The notes beneath the pieces are model-generated. The model saw nothing but the letters and a program-made list of their open reading frames with translations. It did not search any database and had not been told where the DNA came from. From Desulfocapsa sp. (GTDB lineage Bacteria; Desulfobacterota; Desulfobulbia; Desulfobulbales; Desulfocapsaceae): a stretch of DNA of 21,499 bases. How positions within the stretch are numbered: position 1 is the stretch's first letter; each line of letters starts with the position of its first letter. The stretch covers positions 1 through 21,499 of the forward strand of contig JAOZLI010000011.1 in assembly GCA_029934915.1 (NCBI GenBank). The letters are read 5' to 3'. This document shows positions 18,128 to 21,499 of the stretch, piece by piece. The position numbers and the translations under genes were made by a program.

Positions 18128-18141
18128 TTGATCTACGTCAA
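18128..18141. promoter_or_regulatory. HcpR/FNR-type activator box of hcp
   Basis: TTGATctacGTCAA matches the CRP/FNR-family pattern TTGAY-N4-RTCAA. Its centre (18134.5) lies 28.5 nt before the -10-like TATAGT at 18163-18168, so it sits near -41 of the predicted start, the class II activator position. HcpR is the known CRP/FNR-family regulator of hcp in deltaproteobacteria; its use here is inferred from motif, place and gene. Confidence 0.7.
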
Positions 18142-18162
18142 GGTTCTTTCTCCTGAAAAGGA

Positions 18163-18168
18163 TATAGT
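18163..18168 (+). promoter_or_regulatory. -10 element of the activator-dependent hcp promoter (P1)
   Basis: TATAGT, a 5/6 match to TATAAT with no -35 of its own because the HcpR-type box occupies that place. The expected start is about 18175, giving a leader of about 100 nt. Confidence 0.55.
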
Positions 18169-18190
18169 CAGCACATAATTTGCGGAAAGC

Positions 18191-18231
18191 AATGATTTTC
18201 ATTTGACAATCATTACTTTCAGCACGATACT
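18191..18231 (+). promoter_or_regulatory. Second hcp promoter (P2) overlapped by an inverted repeat
   Basis: A perfect -35 TTGACA (18203-18208) is 17 nt from GATACT (18226-18231), a 4/6 -10. The -35 lies inside an inverted repeat AATGATT (18191-18197) / AATCATT (18208-18214), which could be a repressor site. The core AATGATTTTCATT also resembles part of a Fur box. Both readings are motif-only. Confidence 0.4.
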
Positions 18232-18276
18232 TACGATAAGTTTTTTATACCCATTCATATAAACGGAGGATTGCCC

Positions 18277-19908
18277 ATGTATTGTAATCAATGTGAACAA
18301 ACTGCCAAAGGTGTAGCTTGTACCAAAATTGGCGTTTGCGGAAAAAATGAAGGTGTTGCCGGTCTCGAAGATCTGCTTACTCATGCTGTTCAAGGACTCT
18401 GCATTGTAGCAGAGGCAGGTCGCAAAGTTGGTGTTATTGATAATGCAGTTGATCATTTCACTGCAGAGGCTATTTTTGCCTGTCTGACAAATGTTGATTT
18501 TGACCCCAAACGTTTTGAAGACTGGATCCGTAAGGCTGTTACATTACGTGATGAGCTCAAAACAAAAGTTGAAGCAGCCGGTGGCAAGATCGAATCCACC
18601 GCAGCAGCCCTTACTTTTACTCCAGCTGATTCTACTTCAGGATTGGAAGAGCAGGGAGCAGCCCTTAATTTTATCACTACTCTTGATGCCAACGAAGATC
18701 TGCAATCACTGAAGCAAATCACCATGTATGGACTTCGTGGGCTCGCAGCATATGCTGACCACGCAGCTATTCTTGGTCAGGAAGATCCTGAAGTATATGC
18801 ATTTATCCATCATGCAATGGCAGCAATTACCACGGAAATGGAACTGAATGACCTGGTTGCTCTTTGTCTCAAAACCGGTGAAGTAAACATCCGTGCCATG
18901 GAACTTCTTGATGCAGGAAACACCGGAACCTATGGTCATCCTGTACCCACTTCTGTTCCTCTTGGCCACATCCCTGGAAAATGTATCCTTGTTACAGGAC
19001 ATGATCTGAAGGATCTAGATATGATCCTGCAGCAGACAGCAGGAAAAGATATTAATGTCTACACCCACGGTGAGATGCTGCCCTGTCATGGTTATCCAGA
19101 GCTGAAGAAACATAAACACTTTTATGGACACTTTGGGACTGCATGGCAGAATCAGCAGAAAGAGATGCCTGAATTTCCTGGTTCCATCATCTTTACCACC
19201 AACTGTATCCAAAAACCAAAGGACTCGTATAAAGATGCTGTCTTTACTACCGGTCTTGTGGGATGGCCGGATGTTGCCCATATTGGTGATGACAAAGATT
19301 TTGGTCCTGCCATTGAAAAAGCACTTGCCATGGACGGTTTCACCGATGAAGTGGACAATGGCTCTGTAATGGTTGGCTTTGCAAGAAATACCGTTCTTAG
19401 CGTTGCTGACAAAGTTATCGAAGGTGTGAAGTCAAAGGCAATTCGTCATTTCTTCCTCCTAGGTGGTTGTGATGGTGCCAAGCCCGGTCGTAATTACTAC
19501 ACCGAAATGGCAGAGCAGATCCCATCTGATTGTATGATCCTCACCCTAGCCTGCGGAAAATTCCGCTTCTTCGATAAGGATCTTGGTGATATTGGTGGTA
19601 TTCCACGTCTGCTTGACGTTGGACAGTGTAACGATGCCTACTCTGCAATTCAGATTGCAGTTGCTCTGGCCGGTGCATTTGAGTGCGGTGTGAATGATCT
19701 GCCACTCTCCTTTGTCCTTTCCTGGTACGAGCAAAAAGCAGTAGTTATTCTTCTTTCCCTGCTGCATCTCGGGATTACTGATATCCGTCTTGGACCCAGT
19801 CTGCCTGCATTCATTACACCAAACGTGTTGAATGTACTGGTAGAGAATTTTAACATTATGCCCACAGCAGAGACTGCTGCGGAAGACCTGAAAACCATCC
19901 TCGGATAA
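18277..19908 (+). CDS. hcp: Hybrid cluster protein (hydroxylamine/NO reductase)
   Basis: Cytoplasmic iron-sulfur-oxo protein that removes reactive nitrogen species; hydroxylamine reductase and NO reductase activities are known for the family. 543 aa. The N-terminal motif C-x2-C-x8-C-x5-C (Cys3, 6, 15, 21) is the strict-anaerobe [4Fe-4S] type, unlike the enterobacterial [2Fe-2S] type. All hybrid-cluster ligands are in place: His242, Glu266, Cys310, Cys398, Cys426, Cys451, Glu485, with Lys487. The ATG at 18277 has GGAGGA 6 nt upstream; an in-frame TTG at 18271 overlaps that region and is rejected. An HcpR-type box and two candidate promoters precede it, and a strong terminator follows. Confidence 0.98.
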   Translation: MYCNQCEQTAKGVACTKIGVCGKNEGVAGLEDLLTHAVQGLCIVAEAGRKVGVIDNAVDHFTAEAIFACLTNVDFDPKRFEDWIRKAVTLRDELKTKVEAAGGKIESTAAALTFTPADSTSGLEEQGAALNFITTLDANEDLQSLKQITMYGLRGLAAYADHAAILGQEDPEVYAFIHHAMAAITTEMELNDLVALCLKTGEVNIRAMELLDAGNTGTYGHPVPTSVPLGHIPGKCILVTGHDLKDLDMILQQTAGKDINVYTHGEMLPCHGYPELKKHKHFYGHFGTAWQNQQKEMPEFPGSIIFTTNCIQKPKDSYKDAVFTTGLVGWPDVAHIGDDKDFGPAIEKALAMDGFTDEVDNGSVMVGFARNTVLSVADKVIEGVKSKAIRHFFLLGGCDGAKPGRNYYTEMAEQIPSDCMILTLACGKFRFFDKDLGDIGGIPRLLDVGQCNDAYSAIQIAVALAGAFECGVNDLPLSFVLSWYEQKAVVILLSLLHLGITDIRLGPSLPAFITPNVLNVLVENFNIMPTAETAAEDLKTILG

Positions 19909-19938
19909 TTACGCAGTACAGCATTTTTTTCTCCTCCT

Positions 19939-19978
19939 GCAGGGTACGACGAGCATTTTTCGTACCCTGCTTTTTTTT
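19939..19978 (+). terminator. Rho-independent terminator of hcp
   Basis: Perfect 10-bp stem GCAGGGTACG (19939-19948) with CGTACCCTGC (19961-19970), a 12-nt loop and eight T. It lies 30 nt past the hcp stop and only 27 nt before the next gene's start. Confidence 0.92.
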
Positions 19979-20005
19979 GCCCGGGTTTTAAGAAATAATG
20001 ATCCA

Positions 20006-20653
20006 ATGAGTTACATTATGAACAATGAAAATATAAAACAAAATTTTTCCGTTATTCCAGGTCTCAATATGGGTCTTTTTTCACCAAAGGATCTTGCTGG
20101 TATTCTTGACATCATCAACAGATACGATGTTCCTGCCACTAAAATAACAGGGGCCCAACGCTTAGCGCTCCTTGGCGTGGAAAAGGAACAGATGAAAGCC
20201 ATACACGAAGAGCTGAAACCATTCATACGAGAATCTGTCCCAAACGGAGTGACTTACGTACAGGCCTGCCCCGGCCAGGAGTGGTGTAGATACGGCAAGG
20301 CAGACTCATTTGCCCTTGGTAAAAAATTAGAAAAATTAAGTTTTGATGAGCCATTTACAGCAAAGGTAAAAGTTGGTGTTTCAGCATGCCGTATGTGCTG
20401 TACCGAACCTTACCTGCGTGACGTTGGACTCTATGCCTCGAAAAGCGGATGGACTCTTGTTTTTGGTGGTAACGGTGGTGGACGCCCACGGATAGGTGAC
20501 GTGGTTGCTAAAAAGCTAAGTGACGATGAAGCTGTTGATCTTGCTCAAAAATGTCTTACTTTTTATCAAAAGGAGGCCAGACCGACATCACGATCTTCCA
20601 GATTTATGGAACGTATTGGAATAGAGGAATTAAAAAAGCACGTATTTGAATAA
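20006..20653 (+). CDS. Small nitrite/sulfite reductase-like sirohaem [4Fe-4S] protein
   Basis: 215 aa. It contains a ferredoxin-like half-domain and the sirohaem/[4Fe-4S] signature of nitrite and sulfite reductases: ACPGQEWC (Cys88-x5-Cys94) and SACRMCCTEPYLRDVG (Cys128-x3-Cys132). The length is close to the low-molecular-weight assimilatory-type sulfite reductase of Desulfovibrio vulgaris, so it likely reduces sulfite or nitrite by six electrons. Placement next to hcp favours a role with nitrite or hydroxylamine, which is inference. No Shine-Dalgarno precedes the ATG at 20006 or the in-frame ATG at 20018. The hcp terminator is immediately upstream. It is followed by the zinc-ribbon gene with no terminator between. 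Confidence 0.88.
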   Translation: MSYIMNNENIKQNFSVIPGLNMGLFSPKDLAGILDIINRYDVPATKITGAQRLALLGVEKEQMKAIHEELKPFIRESVPNGVTYVQACPGQEWCRYGKADSFALGKKLEKLSFDEPFTAKVKVGVSACRMCCTEPYLRDVGLYASKSGWTLVFGGNGGGRPRIGDVVAKKLSDDEAVDLAQKCLTFYQKEARPTSRSSRFMERIGIEELKKHVFE

Positions 20654-20705
20654 TCTCAAAGAAAAAGCCTATTAAAGCAACTGGTCCCTCAACAGGAGTC
20701 ACTTT

Positions 20706-21260
20706 ATGCAATGCCCAGGACAAGATAACAGATATTGGGATGGTGAGGCCGTTTTTGAATCCCCCTGCCCTCACTGCGGAAACGTTCTTGAATTTTTCAA
20801 AGATGACAGTCAACGAAGCTGCAAACAATGTGGAAATAAAGTTTTAAATCCACGTATGGATTTTGGTTGTGCTGCATATTGTTCTCATGCAGAACAATGT
20901 CTTGGCTCCATGCCCCCAGAACTTTTGGCGCAACAAAAAAACCTCTTTAAAGATAAACTCTCCATTGCGGTACGAAAGCATTTTGCCGGTAACGATTCAT
21001 TGTTCAAACTTGCCGCCAGCCGTACCGAATTTGCAGAAGAATTATGCAAAGAGGAACAGCGCGGTGATATGGCCGCTATAATTGCCGCAACGCTGATCAC
21101 TGGCTGTGAAAACCCCATGGAACTCCTTCGCAATCTCACCAATGACGAAAACATGCTGACAGCAGTGGATGCATTACTTTTGGGAAAGAATCCAGAATCA
21201 GACAAAGAGCGGGCATCTTCTGAGATTTACAATAAAGTTTTAAAAAAAGTAGATCCTTGA
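20706..21260 (+). CDS. Zinc-ribbon protein with degenerate HD-like C-terminus
   Basis: 184 aa. The N-terminus has a zinc-ribbon-like CPHCG (Cys21, 24) and CKQCG (Cys39, 42), followed by NPRMDFGCAAYCSHAEQCLG (Cys55, 59, 65), a possible second metal site. From memory, proteins with this MxCPGQD start in sulfate reducers continue into an HD phosphohydrolase domain. Here the equivalent stretch (about 85-135) keeps the helical pattern (AEELCKEEQRGDMAAIIAATL) but shows ITGCEN where an HD pair would be expected, and it ends early. It is therefore probably non-catalytic. AGGAG lies 7 nt before the ATG. The gene is 52 nt after the sirohaem protein gene, likely in one operon. Its stop codon overlaps the activator box of the next gene. 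Confidence 0.8.
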   Translation: MQCPGQDNRYWDGEAVFESPCPHCGNVLEFFKDDSQRSCKQCGNKVLNPRMDFGCAAYCSHAEQCLGSMPPELLAQQKNLFKDKLSIAVRKHFAGNDSLFKLAASRTEFAEELCKEEQRGDMAAIIAATLITGCENPMELLRNLTNDENMLTAVDALLLGKNPESDKERASSEIYNKVLKKVDP

Positions 21261-21270
21261 CTCAGATCAA
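21257..21270. promoter_or_regulatory. HcpR/FNR-type activator box before the FrdX-like gene
   Basis: TTGACtcagATCAA, the same TTGAY-N4-RTCAA pattern as before hcp. Its centre (21263.5) is 28.5 nt before TATTAT (21292-21297), exactly the hcp geometry. It begins on the last coding base before the TGA of the upstream gene, so it reads as the gene's own promoter embedded at an operon end. Confidence 0.7.
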
Positions 21271-21291
21271 AGACTTAGCATGACAATGTGA

Positions 21292-21297
21292 TATTAT
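21292..21297 (+). promoter_or_regulatory. -10 element of the FrdX-like gene promoter
   Basis: TATTAT, a 5/6 match to TATAAT, at class II distance from the activator box; no -35 of its own. The expected start near 21304 leaves a leader of about 54 nt. Confidence 0.5.
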
Positions 21298-21357
21298 ACA
21301 GGAGTCAAAAGTAGAAAACAAAGACTCAAAGCTTTCCAATTTAATGAGGATATCACC

Positions 21358-21499
21358 ATGAAAATCATGCGTAAAATTATAGAAATAGATGAAGAACTCT
21401 GTAACGGCTGTGGAGAATGTGTAACCGATTGTGCGGAGGGTTCGTTACAGATCATTGACGGTAAAGCAAAACTTGTTTCAGATAATCTTTGTGACGGAC
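21358..21499 (+). CDS. frdX: FrdX-like iron-sulfur protein, N-terminal part only
   Basis: The frame runs off the window after 47 codons. It starts MKIMRKIIEIDEELCNGCGE and contains CNGCGECVTDC (C-x2-C-x2-C-x3-C, Cys15, 18, 21, 25) followed by AEG instead of the usual Pro, then LVSDNLCDG, where a second cluster motif should begin. This matches FrdX, the ferredoxin-like protein co-regulated with hcp by HcpR in Desulfovibrio and relatives, thought to pass electrons to Hcp. GAGG lies 8 nt before the ATG. The presence of the HcpR-type box supports the assignment. Confidence 0.8.
   Translation, partial: MKIMRKIIEIDEELCNGCGECVTDCAEGSLQIIDGKAKLVSDNLCDG

Overview
This window looks like chromosomal DNA of a sulfate-reducing or related anaerobic bacterium of the Desulfobacterota, most like the Desulfobulbales. 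That placement is inferred from gene content: a seven-cysteine ferredoxin of the Desulfovibrio africanus ferredoxin III type, a Desulfovibrio-type hybrid cluster protein, a low-molecular-weight sirohaem reductase-like protein, and a FrdX-type ferredoxin behind an HcpR-like box. The DNA is moderately AT-rich. I see no phage genes, transposase, CRISPR array, tRNA or rRNA.

Layout. Bases 1-9320 are read from the minus strand. A methyl-accepting chemotaxis protein gene lies at the left end, with a 181-bp near-palindromic element between it and its best candidate promoter. To the right is a housekeeping run transcribed leftward: a four-helix membrane protein, alr, argS (ATGA overlap), an 87-aa single-pass membrane protein, an N-acetylglutamate-synthase-like GNAT (TTG start) and secA, closed by a terminator. 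A separate minus-strand ferredoxin gene has its own terminator. Bases 9672-12118 hold two plus-strand genes of unknown function: a 118-aa protein with CxC and CxxC pairs, and a 657-aa membrane-anchored coiled-coil protein.

Bases 12162-16442 are minus strand again: a CbiA/DsrN-family amidotransferase, a second palindromic repeat just upstream of it, and a uvrB-acyltransferase pair with an ATGA overlap. The rest is plus strand: an orphan NarL-type response regulator, a SAM methyltransferase, hcp, a small nitrite/sulfite reductase-like protein, a zinc-ribbon protein with an apparently degenerate HD region, and the first 47 codons of a FrdX-like ferredoxin.

How the parts fit. The right-hand 3.4 kb reads as a nitrosative-stress and redox locus. 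Two FNR/HcpR-like boxes, TTGATctacGTCAA and TTGACtcagATCAA, lie before hcp and before the FrdX-like gene. Each is placed exactly 28.5 nt from box centre to the start of a -10-like hexamer, which strongly suggests one class II CRP/FNR-family activator for both. The other points of interest are the two palindromic repeats that sit in 5' regions, the Asp-for-Cys ferredoxin, and whether the lone CbiA-family protein serves cobalamin or sirohaem amide (DsrN-like). I did not find a clearly new multi-gene system. The nearest candidates are the unassigned genes at 9672-12118 and the degenerate HD protein in the hcp locus.
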